DNA from: Paraneptunicella aestuarii
Lineage (GTDB): Bacteria > Pseudomonadota > Gammaproteobacteria > Enterobacterales > Alteromonadaceae
Direction: 5' to 3'
Assembly: GCF_019900845.1 (NCBI RefSeq)
Contig: NZ_CP074570.1
Location: 2,542,001-2,606,000, forward strand
Length of the DNA stretch: 64,000 nt
Numbering within the stretch: the stretch's first letter is position 1; the number at the start of each line of letters is the position of its first letter. Both the position numbers and the translations under genes were made by a program. This document shows positions 18,136-30,800 of the stretch, in pieces. A model generated the notes under the pieces. The model was not told where the DNA came from and searched no databases. It was given only the letters and a program-made list of their open reading frames with translations.

Positions 18136-18619
18136 GATTCTTCCTCTAACTATCTTGGTCAATTCACATAGCCTTAAATCACGATTTCAGGACAGCCGTC
18201 GAATCACGTTAATGACGCTATACTGAAAATTAGGACTATGTTTGAGTAAAACTTCTTGCTCCACCGACTCACACATCAAGTAGGCGGCAAATTATTGAAC
18301 GAGTAGCAAAATTTCACTCAACGCGAATGAAATCACTGAACTCAATTTTGTTGCTGACGGTAGAAAAGCAATGACCATTAAAATCAAACGTAAAATTAAG
18401 CGATAAGAATTTACGGTTTCATTTTGGTCAACGTCCTCCAACCGAATGCAAGGTGAATTTATTGGTCGATCTTAGTCATATTTATTCGCCGGTCAACTCC
18501 TTTTACACAGTATCTTCTGCATGAAGAAATCAAGAACGATAAGCTATTCGCTTGTGCGTGTTTTAGGATATTGGCCGTTCACATATTCATAAATTTAAAA
18601 CGTGAACGGCCAATAAATG
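18136..18619. other. Intergenic region between the PKS end and the RND operon
   Basis: About 480 bases without a gene. It holds a 14-bp perfect inverted repeat just past the PKS stop (18569-18615), and presumably the RND operon promoter, which I could not define. The base composition is AT-rich compared with the PKS. No small reading frame with a convincing start was seen. Confidence 0.6.
18569..18615 (-). terminator. 14-bp inverted repeat directly after the PKS stop codon
   Basis: Arms TATTGGCCGTTCAC (18569-18582) and GTGAACGGCCAATA (18602-18615) pair perfectly around a 19-base AT-rich loop, four bases beyond the stop codon of the last PKS gene. It is placed like a terminator, but the loop is long and there is no U-run after it, so 3'-end stabilisation or a DNA-level site are alternatives. 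Confidence 0.45.
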
Positions 18620-18840
18620 TTAAGAAACCGCCTCGGACTCCTTAAGCCAATAACCCAGCTTGCGTGTTGCCTCTTCAACGCTATTTACATGAACAACCAA
18701 ACGCTCTTCTCTATCTACCTGATTGGTTTGCAATGTATAAGCAAGTGAAACCAAATCCGTTTTGGGGTGAGTCTGCAAATAGGTCAAAACCTGCTTTACT
18801 TCATCTTGCAAACCGTCCAAATCACTAGCGGAGAAAGGTA
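18620..18840 (-). other. Orphan post-KS linker at the C-terminus of the synthase
   Basis: The last about 73 residues, from VLLPFSASDLDGLQ to the stop, match the start of the linker that follows each KS in this cluster; after the first KS of the upstream subunit it reads VLLPISAKNSERLR and continues with the same SLA-T-QT, EERL and W-L spacing. Here there is no KS before it, and the linker stops well before its usual LPxYPF end. It is either a remnant of a lost module or a retained docking/AT-recruiting element. Confidence 0.75.
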
Positions 18841-21800
18841 GCAATACACCGCTGCTTGCATTGCTCTTGGCTGCTTTTGCAACAGCAGCGTTGTTAACCG
18901 TCTTTACACCATTATTAGATACATGGCTTGCTTGTTCTTTCGCCGTTTCTTGCTTAATCGAAGCGGTAACTTTCTGGCTGCTGCTTCGAATTGGCTGTCG
19001 ACGAGAAGCGCCTCCCTTAGCTGTGGTTGCTCGTTCAATCTTCTGAGCAGGATCTTGAATCACCGACTGAACAGTCTGTTCAAACGTTCCGCCTTGCTTG
19101 ATGATTTCGCCTTGCAAATAGTCCGTTAAGGCCGAAATGGTGACGTGGGTGTAAATCTCGGTAACAGGAATATCAATCTTATATTCCTCATTGATTTTCC
19201 GTACCCAGGTTACGCCCGTGATCGAGTCTAAACCTAACTCCAGGAATGGCGTGTCATCACCAATGGTGTCCTCTTCCAGATACAGTTCATCGGCGAGCAG
19301 CTTTTTCAAGGTTGCTTTGACAGAAGCGAAGCTTTCGCTGCTTTCACTGCTTGTCTCTGCCGAGGCTTTCTCAACTGCCACTTCGGCTGCCGAAGTAGGT
19401 CTCTGCGATGACGTTTTTTGTTGCGCAGGCTTTTTAGCTGGGGCAACAGAAGGCTCAGATGACACAGCAACCGTTTCTGGAATTGCGATTCCTACTTCTC
19501 CAATTTCGCCTTGCAAATAGTCCGTTAAGGCTGAAATAGTGACGTGGGTGTAAATCTCGGTAACAGGAATATCAATCTTATATTCCTCATTGATTTTCCG
19601 TACCCAGGTTACGCCTGTGATCGAGTCTAAACCTAACTCCAGGAATGGCGTGTCATCACCAATGGTGTCCTCTTCCAGATACAGTTCATCGGCGAGCAGC
19701 TTTTTCAAGGTTGCTTTGACAGAAGCGAAGCTTTCGCTGCTTTCACTGCTTGTCTCTGCCGAGGCTTTCTCAACTGCCACTTCGGCTGCCGAAGTAGGTC
19801 TCTGCGATGACGCTTTTTGTTGCGCAGGCTTTTTAGCTGGGGCAACAGAAGGCTCAGATGACACAGCAACCGTTTCTGGAATTGCGATCTCTCCTATCTC
19901 TCCTACTTCTCCAATTTCGCCTTGCAAATAGTCCGTTAAGGCTGAAATAGTGACGTGGGTGTAAATCTCGGTAACAGGAATATCAATCTTATATTCCTCA
20001 TTGATTTTCCGTACCCAGGTTACGCCCGTGATCGAGTCTAAACCCAACTCCAGGAATGGCGTGTCATCACCAATGGTGTCCTCTTCCAGATATAGTTCAT
20101 CGGCGAGCAGCTTTTTCAGGGTTGCTTTAATAGAAGCAAATTTGATAGAAGCAATGCTTTCACTGCTTGTCTCTACCGAGGCTTTCTCCTCTGCCACTTC
20201 GACTTCCGGAGCTGGTTTCTGCGATGACGCTTTTTGTTGCGCAGGCTTTTTAGCTGGGGCAACAGAAGGCTCAGATGACACAGCAACCGTTTCTGGAATT
20301 GCGATCTCTCCTACCTCTCCAATTTCGCCTTGCAAATAGTCCGTTAAGGCTGAAATAGTGACGTGGGTGTAAATCTCAGTAACAGGAATATCAATCTTAT
20401 ATTCCTCATTGATTTTCCGTACCCAGGTTACTCCCGTGATCGAGTCTAAACCTAACTCCAGGAATGGCGTGTCATCACCAATGGTGTCCTCTTCCAGATA
20501 CAGTTCATCGGCGAGCAGCTTTTTCAATGTTGATTTCAGAGCAGCAAATGCCTCATCATTTTTGTTAACAACCGATTCAATTACCACTTTTTCCTGTTGT
20601 ACTGGCTGCACAGATGACTTTTCTTGAATCACTTCTGCAACAGATGTTTGCTCTGGTACTTCAACCATTTCGATATCAGCACCACCCAGCTTCGTGATTT
20701 CCTCTTCAAGATAACCTGTGAGTGCCGAAATGGTCGCATAGGTGTAAATCTCGGTCACAGGAATATCAATGCCATACTCCTGATTGATCTTTTTCACAAA
20801 GGTCACGCCTGTGATGGAATCAAGCCCAAGCTCCAGGAACGGCGTGTCATCACCAATAGAATCTTCATCCAGGTACAACTCATCCGCTAACAGCTTTTTC
20901 AGGCCAGGCTTGATCGAATGCGACATCTCCGATGCTGCTTGAACTTCTTCTGGCTTAACAATAGAAGAAGGTAAATCCACCTCTTGATTAAACTTGCCTT
21001 TTATTTGAGTCAACGCCTCGGAATTATTCACAAAGGTTTTGTCGTGCATAGCCAGTTCAATCTTATAGATCTCATCTAATTGGCTTCTCAGTGCTTTTGT
21101 GAATTGCAGTTTCAGCGCCACAATTGACGAGCGAGGTAATTGCGCAATTTGTTGCGCCAGTTCCATCGCCGACTCATACACTTCTTTCCTTGGAAGTACA
21201 GGCATCAAAGAGCTTCGTGCATCAATATCGTGGCCTTTGTATTCACTGGCAGTCATCAGGTATTCTCTTGCTAATTCCATACCGAACTGATGCGGAAATA
21301 ACAAGGTAGAACCCGCGCCCGGCGTAAATCCGTAGCTCATAAAACGCGTGGAATAGATGCTTTCTCGACTGAAGTAAACAAAGTCAGAGAACATCCCGAA
21401 TGTCCAACCAGCGCCAATTCCATGCCCCTGCATAGCAGCGATCACAGGGATTTTGCAGTGAATTGGGAACTCATAAATAGGCGCATCGGAGTATTTAAAC
21501 AGCCCTTCCTGAATGGCAATAAGTCCTTCTTTTGTGCCACCCGTCGAAAAGTAGGTGTCGTACCCAGTCAGTACCACCACCTTATACGCCGATGTTTGTT
21601 GAATATGCAGGAAGATTTCTGTCAATCCTTCGGCAATGGCCTCCGAGAACAGGTTTCGCGCTTCACGGTCAACCATTTTCACCACCAGTACGCCCGTTGG
21701 GTATATAGTGGCTTCAATCACCTCGGATTTCAGCGGAATGCGAGTAGGGACATCGGAAAGGTAAGATATGCCCTCACTTTCTTCCATAGCATTTTCTGGC

Positions 21801-24800
21801 AAGCTGGCTACCAGTTCAAGGTTAGCCTGCAAGCGGTGTTTGCTATTCACAAATGCACAAGAGTTTGAATCAGACCAAGACTTCGCTAACGCCAACGCAC
21901 TTGTAAGCACCTGCCCTGTTGATACAACGGTTAATATTGGTTGTCGCTGTTTTAGATCAATACCGGTAAACGCCGCACCAGTAAACAATATTTGCTTAGC
22001 CAAATGATGGCCAAAACGGGACGACAACAAGGTTGCGACATCGCCATTGACAAGATTGTGGCTTGAGAAGCCATTATCAAAATGGTAAACGCCACTTTCA
22101 CTGTAAACGCAGGCATCGCAACACAAACTCAAAAACCAGGCAGCATTGCCAGCATTAAATTCAAGCGCCGCGATTACAGGTACTTGCATCTGTAAAAACA
22201 GTGTCTGGAGTCGAGGCACAACCGTTGCATAGGCATCACTATTCATCGGCAGAAAATCACGACTTGAACTACTCAACACTATCGCTCTGTAACCCGCAGT
22301 TTCTTGCAGTTGGGCAAACAAGGTTTCCAACGCTGACACTAATGATTCGATATCCTGTTTTGATTCATAAGGCAGTATTTTTACTAACAATACGCCAGAA
22401 GCATCGGTTTCTACCGCAAGTAAGTTAGACGGGCTACTAACTCGCTGAGACAACACATCCTGTGACAATGCCAGGCTTTGTCCAACTGCAGGACTAACGA
22501 CCACACTTAGCTGTTTAACTATGCCCCGTGTTTTTCTGGACAAATGCAGTTTCAGCTCTCGTAGTGATATTTGTGGCATATCCGCAAATATTGAGGCTAA
22601 CTCATGAGCAGCATCAATCACTTGATCATGTGCGACAAACTGACAACCCCACCCTTTCATTTCCAACTCTGAACCTTTTGGAGTCTCGTTGGAGTACAAC
22701 AGATCGGTAGCAAGTGTTTCGCCAAATCGTTCACTAAAGAAAGCATCTTCCTGCTCGCTTGGGAACAACCCGAATTGTGCTTGGGTATAGAAATACTGAC
22801 TGTCTTTGTTGCAAATCAGGAAGTCACACAAACTGGCAATAAAGAAGCCAGCGCCTGTGGCACTCCCCTGCATCGCAGCAATCACGGGATAGGGGAACAG
22901 TGTGATTTTTTTGTGCAGCTCAGCGACCAAAGCCTGGTTGAGCTCGGCTCTGCCACCGCTTAAGAACGCCTGCTCCATGCCGGTGACAATCAGCACTTTC
23001 ACCTCAGTATTCTGAGCCAATTCATCCATTGCGTTACCAAGCTTCTGAATCATCTCTCCCGACAATAGATTCTCGTTATCATCGGTATTGATCTGTAGCG
23101 AAAACACTCCTTTCTCATGGCTGTACAGATTAACGCTGGATGGAGTCGGAACAACCGAAAGAGAAACCGGCTGCTTATCTGCAATAAACACCTCGTCTGT
23201 CAACGTTGACAGACTGATCGTCGCGTTTTTGCGTAGTGTTGTAGAAGGCTGGTCGTCTATAGCAGCAACATGACTTGCTTGTGTTAAACGAATTACCTTC
23301 GAGCTTTTCACTTCACCTTGAGCCACAACTGAACTGTTTGCTTTTGCAACAGGTGTTGCGTGCGCTTTTATTGGTTTATGCATATCAAATTGATATTCAA
23401 CACCACGCATTTTGACACACACATTGCCTTGCTGATCACACAGTTCAATATCCAGTTTTGCAGACGTTGCCTGACCTTGCGACAAACCATCAGAGTATCG
23501 TAACCACGCATACATGGTCGGTGCGCAAGGAGCCACAGATTCTAAAGACTCGATGGAACACAGCAAATCCGGCTGAGGAACACTGCCTCTTGGAGCAATA
23601 TCCATTAGCCCCACAACAGCCTGAAGCGCCGAATCGATAATGCTCGGGGGCAGAACGCAGCCTTTTTGCATATCATCAGTAGGCACAGAAAGTGTTACCA
23701 ATAACTGGTTTTCCCCCTGATGAACTGCCTGTATTCCCTGATAAGTGGCGCCACGTTCAATACCCGCCGCTTGCAAGGCTTGATAGCATTCCTTGCCCGT
23801 CAACGAAGCTTGGGCCATTTCTGTCTGTAGCTTTTTAATATCTATCACAGCAGCAGTTTTAGCGTGAAATTCGGCTTCTCCCTGGCAATGCAAAAGCGCT
23901 TCTTGTCCGTCAGCACCAGCGCTATAAATTTCATAAAGCGCTTTATCACTCCCTTCATCAAACAAAGCAATATGCACTTCTTTAGGTGTAGCGTTTACTA
24001 AAACAAGATGCTCCCAACGCATATTTTTCAGTGTAATGCTTGTGCTTCCTTGAGCTTTGCCAGAGGCTTTTTCAAGGGCTGCCCGTGCCATCTCAAAATA
24101 CGCCACATTAGGCAGACGCTTTTCACCCTTCACTTGATAGTCGGCGATAAAAGCCTCAGTGTCAGTAAATCGAGACGTAAAGCGTTGTTCCATGAAATTG
24201 GAGGTGTTTTCATGCACCAAAGGATGCAACACAGCAATAGGCGCTGAATCAACCGCCGGGGTTAATTTAGACCCCAGATTAATAGCTCGAATATCTGAGT
24301 ACCAGGAGCGTTGCTTGGCAAATGGGTAAGTAGGCAAGCTGATACGCTTGGGTTTCGATACCTGATAGAGTTTATTCCAATCAATCGGGGATCCCTTAAC
24401 CCAAAACTCCAGTAGTTTCGATACATTTTTGTTTGCAACGGCTTCCTGTAATTGTGCATCAGCCGACAATGCAGACTGCGCCTCTTTATTACCCGTCACC
24501 TGGCCTGCGTAACATTCTGCAATGTCTTCCTGACCCGACACAAAAGCGTTGAGCTTTTCGCTCAACTCATTCAAAGAAGACACAATGAAACCAACACGTT
24601 GTTCCATAGCTTCACGGCCAATTTGCAGAGTGTAAGCAAGGTTAAGTAGATCAAGCGACGCTATCTTTTCAGGCGTAGCTTGGTTTTCAGCAGAAATATG
24701 ACGCAGAACAAACGCCATCAGGTTACTCGCCGCTTCTTTTAACTGCGCAGGGGTTTTCGCCGACAAAGGCACAACCACAGGGCTTTCCGATACGATGACA

Positions 24801-27800
24801 GGCACTTGTTCTTCCTGTCGATATTCGGAAATGACCATGTGGGCATTACTGCCACCAGCACCAAACGATGAGATCCCCGCAATTAAGGGTTGTTCACGCC
24901 CGTCTAATACCGGGCGTTGCCACTCTTTCAATTCCTGATTCACCACAAACGGTGAGCGCTCAAAGTCGATATTCGGATTTAAGCTTGAAGAATGCAGTGA
25001 AGGCACAATTTTCTTATGCTTCATTTGCAACAACACTTTAGTTAATCCAGCTATACCCGCTGCGCCTTCACAATGACCAATATTGGACTTGATCGAGCCT
25101 ATCTGGCAAAAGCCGATTTCCTGGGTAAACTTGCCAAACACCTGGCTCAGTCCATTAATTTCGATGGGATCGCCCAACTTGGTGCCTGTGCCATGAGCTT
25201 CAACATAACTGATGCTGCTCGGGTTAATTTGCGATTCGGCCAACGCCATTTCAACAGCACTACGCTGTGCTTTCGGATTAGGCACGGTGTAACCGTTGGT
25301 TTTACCACCATGGTTGATGGCGCTGCCAAGAATAACACCATAAATGTGATCGCCATCGTCAATGGCGTCGTCCAGGCGTTTAAGCAATACAGCCCCCACA
25401 CCTTCACCGGGAATATAACCATCTCCACCAGCGCCAAAACTGGCACAATGACCCTTCACTGAAATAAATTGCGCTTCGCTCAAGCCCAGGTATTTATTGG
25501 GGTGAATGGTAAGGTTAGTACCACCTGCAATGGCTAAATCAGTTTTGTGGTGTTTTAGATCCTGACACGCTAAATGAATCGAGGTTAAGGACGATGAACA
25601 CATGGTATCCACTGTCATGCTTGGTCCATGCAAGTTAAGCACGTATGACACTCGGTTAGCGATGCTGGCATAAGTACCACCGATCGCCATGCGGTTGCCT
25701 TTCAAGCTCTCCTCGGCACCATAGAGTTGATAGTCTCCCGACATCACCCCGACATACACGCCCACCAATCCGTCTAATTGCCCTTGGCCAGGTTTATGTA
25801 GCGATTCTCGTGTATAGCCGGCGTCTTCGATGGCCATCCACGCATGTTGCAAGAATAATCGCTCTTGCGGATCGATAACCATGGCTTCCAACGGAGAAAT
25901 ATTAAAGAACAACGAGTCAAATTCATCGACGCCTTCAATGAACCCTCCCCATTTACTTGAATGGAATCCCCGCTTGCTTGGATCTTCATGATAAAACTCT
26001 TCCCAATCCCAACGAGAAGCAGGAATTTCCGTGATGCAATTTTTACCTGCTTGTAAATTGTTCCAGAACGCTTCGATATCTCGAGATTCCGGATAACGAC
26101 CACTTAAACCAATAATCGCAACGTTCAATGCTGAGGTTTCAGGTTGAGATTTTTGATTTAACACAGGAGTAAAGCGCTTTCTCTTACGCATACCAAGTGT
26201 GGCTTTACTGGTCGAGTTACTCGTCGTTACAGGGCTTGCCTGTGTCGCCACCGCAACGGTATTTGCCCCTGACTCAGCGACATCAAACAAAGACTCCAAC
26301 TGCGAATGATGCGACGCAACGAAATACGCAGCCAGTTCAGCAATCGTTTGATACTCAAAGAACAGGGTTTTGGATAACGAACCAAAGGTTTTTTCCAGTT
26401 TTCCAGTGAGGCTCACCGCCAAAATGGAATCCATGCCGTATTGCTCTAGCGGCGCTTGCGCGTCAATTTTGCTCGCAGGCAGTTTTAATATCGCTGAAAA
26501 TTGCTGCTTCAAATACTGCAAGGTTTTACTTGATATATCACCTGTCAGCTTCTCTTTTACATTGCCCGAAACGACTGCATTATCATGAGGAATGGTTTTA
26601 GCCAGCCTTTCAGATTCTGAAACCGCAAGGGCAACTGTTGGCTCCTTTTTGCCAGCCGTCGAAGGAGCCAATAAACCTGCTCGCATCTGCCCTAACTCGC
26701 CTTCCATGACCAGCACTTGCCCATACCCGAAGTGTAAACACTGATGCAAAGCTTTAACGCCTGTTTCAGTGCTCATGGCAATCATGCCTGTAGCCTGTTT
26801 CATTATAGCTTCAATGGTGTCATCCACATGCATACCGCCTTCTTTCCAAAGCGGCCAGTTAACCGATAAGGTGTGACCACTGCGTTGCTCTTGAGCAACC
26901 AGGGTGTTGCGATAATGTGCAAACTGATCCATGAAGGCATTGGCGCTGGCATAATCTGCCTGCCCAGGATTACCGGTTACACCTGTGCCTGACGAGAACA
27001 ACACAAAGAAGTCGAGCTGCATACCTTGGCTAGCTTCATCAAGGTTGACAGCACCGGCCACTTTTGGCGCAAGCACCTGCTTAAACTCCTCGACAGATTT
27101 TTTAAGCATGAAATTATCAGCCATAACGCCAGCGCTATGAATAATACCGTCCAATTCACCGTAGACCTGCTTAACGTAGGCAATCAAGTCGCGAACCTGT
27201 TCTTTCTCAGTCACGTCCACGATACGATAATCAACATTGCTGCCCTTAGTTTTCAAACCATCGAGCACTTTTTGTTTTTCAGCCGATAATGCTGAGCGGC
27301 CTGTTAGAATAACGTTTGCATTTTGAGTATTGCGGAGAATATCGTTGGCGAATATCAATCCCAAGCCACCCAAACCACCAGTGATCAGGTAAACACCGCC
27401 TTCTTTAAAGACACAGTCTGGTTGCGTTTGTGCCACCAATATCTCTTCCCAACCTTGCACCCAGCGCGCATTGTCTTGATATTTCACCAGAGTATCGCTG
27501 GGCTGCTGCGCACTTTGCTGCAATTGTTTCGCCACAACCTCGGCACTCATTGAGGCGTCAATAGCAATCAACTGTGCAACAATTTTAGGATTTTCCAGAA
27601 CTGCGGTTTTCAGCAATCCTGACAATCCTACAAACACTGAGCCCGAAGCAATAAGCGGTACAATAACTTGTACAAGCACTTTATCTTGCGATTTAGACTG
27701 CATCAGGGCATTAAGCTGCTCAAAAAGCGCTGCTGCATATTCGCTAAATTCGGTATCAAGCGTTGGAGCTTCATCTTGCGTTTGCAAAACAGTGCATTGA

Positions 27801-30800
27801 CTGGTTGGTATCAGATTGGTCAATTCCTCTGGCTGAATACCATTTAATCCGCACAAGACTATGTGATGCTCAGCATACTGTTGCGTGTCTTGATGATCAG
27901 AAACCGGGGCTTGCTGCCACACGGGCTTGGCAAACAAAGTTCCTGTTTTTTCAAGTTCTTGCTGTTGAGATACCTCCTGCATTACGGTTGCAGTGCTTGG
28001 CTCAGAAGCACTTTCCAATACCCGGAAAGAGAATCCTTTCATCTGCACACATATCTGGCCTTGTTCATCACACAAATCGATATCCAGTTTTTGTACACGC
28101 TTAGAGGTGGCACTGTCTGCCACCGAACTACGCGCCCAGGCGTACATGGTCTCGGTACAAGCACGAACAATCTGTAATGACTCCAGGGCAAAAGGCAAAT
28201 TCACTTTCGCGCTATCACCATCTTGCTTCTGACTGTTTAAAATCAGGCCAAGGGTCGATTGCAATGCTGCATCCATCAAACTGGGATGCAATACATAGTC
28301 TTGCTGTGTGTTTAACACCGCTTGAGGAAGTGCCAATTTCGCCAGTATTTCACCATTCCCCTGATACACTTCCACAACACCCTGATGCCCCGCACCATAG
28401 TTCAACCCCATGGCATCAAATGTCTGGTAACAGGTTTTGGCATCCAACACCCCTTGAGTCATACGCGCTTTAATGTCTTCCACAACGAACGACTCAGGCG
28501 CTCCCTCTACAACAAATGCTACTTCCCCCTGGGAGTGTGTGACTTCCTCGCCCTGCTCTGATTCACTGTAAATCTCAAAGTGAATCTGCTGATTATCGCT
28601 TTCACCTAAAGCAATATGGACTTCTTTGGCTGCACCGCTAACTGTAATCGGTTGCGTCCAGACAACATGATTCAAGGTGATTATTGCTTCCTGTTCAAAT
28701 TCTTCGACAAGCATTCTGCCTGCGGATTTTTCCACTGCTGCACGCGCCATCTCCAGATAAGCCACGCCAGGAAGGACTTTCTCACCTTTTACCTGATGAT
28801 CTCGCAAAAAGAACTCATCGCCAGTGAAGGTTGACGTAAAGCGCTGCTCGAATAAATCCGAGGTATTTTCATGAAGTAACGGATGAATAGTCGATACAGT
28901 AAGCTTTTTGCTTGCCTGTACTGTTTCTCCGCCAACCCAATAACGCTCTTTGGCAAAGGGATATTTAGGTGCGCTGATACGAGCAGGATGATGTTCGGTG
29001 TATAGACGGTTCCAATCAAAATCAAAGCCGTTAACCCAAAGATCCAGAAGTTTATGGTATTTGCCTTTATTGACCCAGGTTAAGGCTATAGACGCCATGT
29101 CGTCATCAGCATCAAACACCGACAACACGCGTGTATCTTTACCTTGACCTATATATACCCCTTCTATGAATTGCTCTTCATTGAGCACAGCTTGTAGTTT
29201 TTCTTCTAATTCCTGCACGGAAGATACGACAAAGCCAAGGCGCTCTTCCATAGCTTCACGTCCAACCTGCATGGTATAGGCAAGGTTAACAAGAGAGATA
29301 GACATCCCCTGCTTTTGGGCATTGCGAATATAATCGACGCACTGCTTTACATATTCCTGCAACCGCTGTGGATCCTTAGCCGACAAAGGGATCATCACTG
29401 TTGTCGCTTCTGAACAATCGTTTTTCACGGTGTCTTCAGGCACATATTCCTGAATAATGGCATGAGCGTTTGAACCGCCCGCACCCAGTGAGGAAATGCA
29501 CGCAATTCTTGGTACTTCAGTGATAACACCATTGTTTTCGATTTGAGGACGTTTCCACTCGGTCAGCTCTTGTTGAACATAAAAAGGCGATTGTTCAAAG
29601 TTGATATTGGGGTTGAGTGTCGAAGAATGCAGTGAAGGCACTAGCATTTGATGCTTCATTTGCAACAGTATTTTAGTGATACCTGCAATACCTGCTACCG
29701 CTTCGGTATGACCAATATTCGACTTTGCAGAGCCAATGGCACAGAACTGTTTTTTATCGGTAAATTGCCTAAAAGCTTTGCTCAATCCGGTAATCTCAAC
29801 GGGATCGCCCAAAGATGTGCCTGTACCATGAGCCTCAATGTAGCTAATCCATTCAGGATTAATGCCCGAAGTTTGCAAGGCATCCATTATCATACTGGCA
29901 TGAGCATTAGGATTTGGCACGGTATAACCATGCGTTTTACCGTCGTTATTGATTGCTGTGCCTTTGATAACGCCGTAAATGTTATCTCTGTCTTGCTTGG
30001 CCTTATTAAGAGGCTTAATGAACAACGCGCCTACGCCTTCTGCGGCAACAAAGCCATCACCACCTTCACCAAAGCTGCGGCAACGCCCATCAGAGGCAGA
30101 CATATTGGTTTGCGCCTGCATCACATATTTGTTGGGATGCATAGACAAGTTAATCCCCCCCACAATGGCAGCTTCTGACTCGCCTCCCTTAATACTTTTT
30201 ACAGCCAAGTGAAGCGCCGTTAACGACGAAGAGCAAAGCGTGTCGATAGCCATGCTCGGGCCTGTTAAATTGAAGGTATATGAAATTCGGTTGGCAATGG
30301 AACCATAGGATGCTCCAACCGCCATGCCTTCTTTTCTGACATTGTCCGACGTGCTGAATAACTGATACTCACCATACATCACGCCCACAAACACCCCAAC
30401 TTTATGCTGAGAAATGTTCTGGCTGCTCGGGCTATAGCCCGCATCTTCAAAAGTATGCCATACGGTTTGCAGGAAAAGGCGCTCTTGCGGATCCATAAAC
30501 TCCGCTTCAATAGGTGAAATCTTGAAGAACAGCGGATCGAACTCATCAATCCCTTCAATAAACCCACCCCACTTGGAACGAATAGTACCCTGTGATGTTT
30601 TGTCTTTATCGTAGTAGGCGTGATAATCCCACCGTGAAGCTGGAATTTCAGAAATACAATCGGTGCCACTTTGCAGATTATCCCAATAAGCTTCGACCGT
30701 AGCAGATTGCGGATAACGTCCGCTAACCCCTACTATCGCGATATCGGGTTCAGGTTTGGCATTAGGCATGGTGGCCTGCAACGCGAAATACTCATTCTCG

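Larger units (their letters stand above)
19095..26135 (-). other. Module KS-DH0-ECH-ECH-ECH-ACPx5 (second beta-branching module)
   Basis: KS about 26135-24815 with the active Cys in TMCSSSL, HGTGT and KSNIGH all intact. DH about 24235-23385 reads DYQVKGEKRLP: the catalytic His of HxxxGxxxxP is Tyr, so the domain should be inactive although the distal DSALQ is kept. ECHa 23135-22500, ECHb 22430-21850, ECHc 21740-21005. Then ACPs at 20915-20700 (Phe at Ser+6) and four at 20535-19095 (Trp at Ser+6, the beta-branching flag). No KR, as expected when a beta-ketone must persist for HMG-synthase attack. Confidence 0.85.

Noticed and set aside
19095..20535. CRISPR array or satellite-type repeat
   Set aside because: The units are about 400 bases, in frame, without short spacers, and encode complete ACP domains.
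19191..20627. Four plus-strand reading frames with nearly the same protein, each opposite an ACP repeat
   Set aside because: They are antisense shadows of the repeated ACP coding sequence. Their similarity only reflects the DNA repeat, and they have no credible ribosome-binding sites or neighbours.
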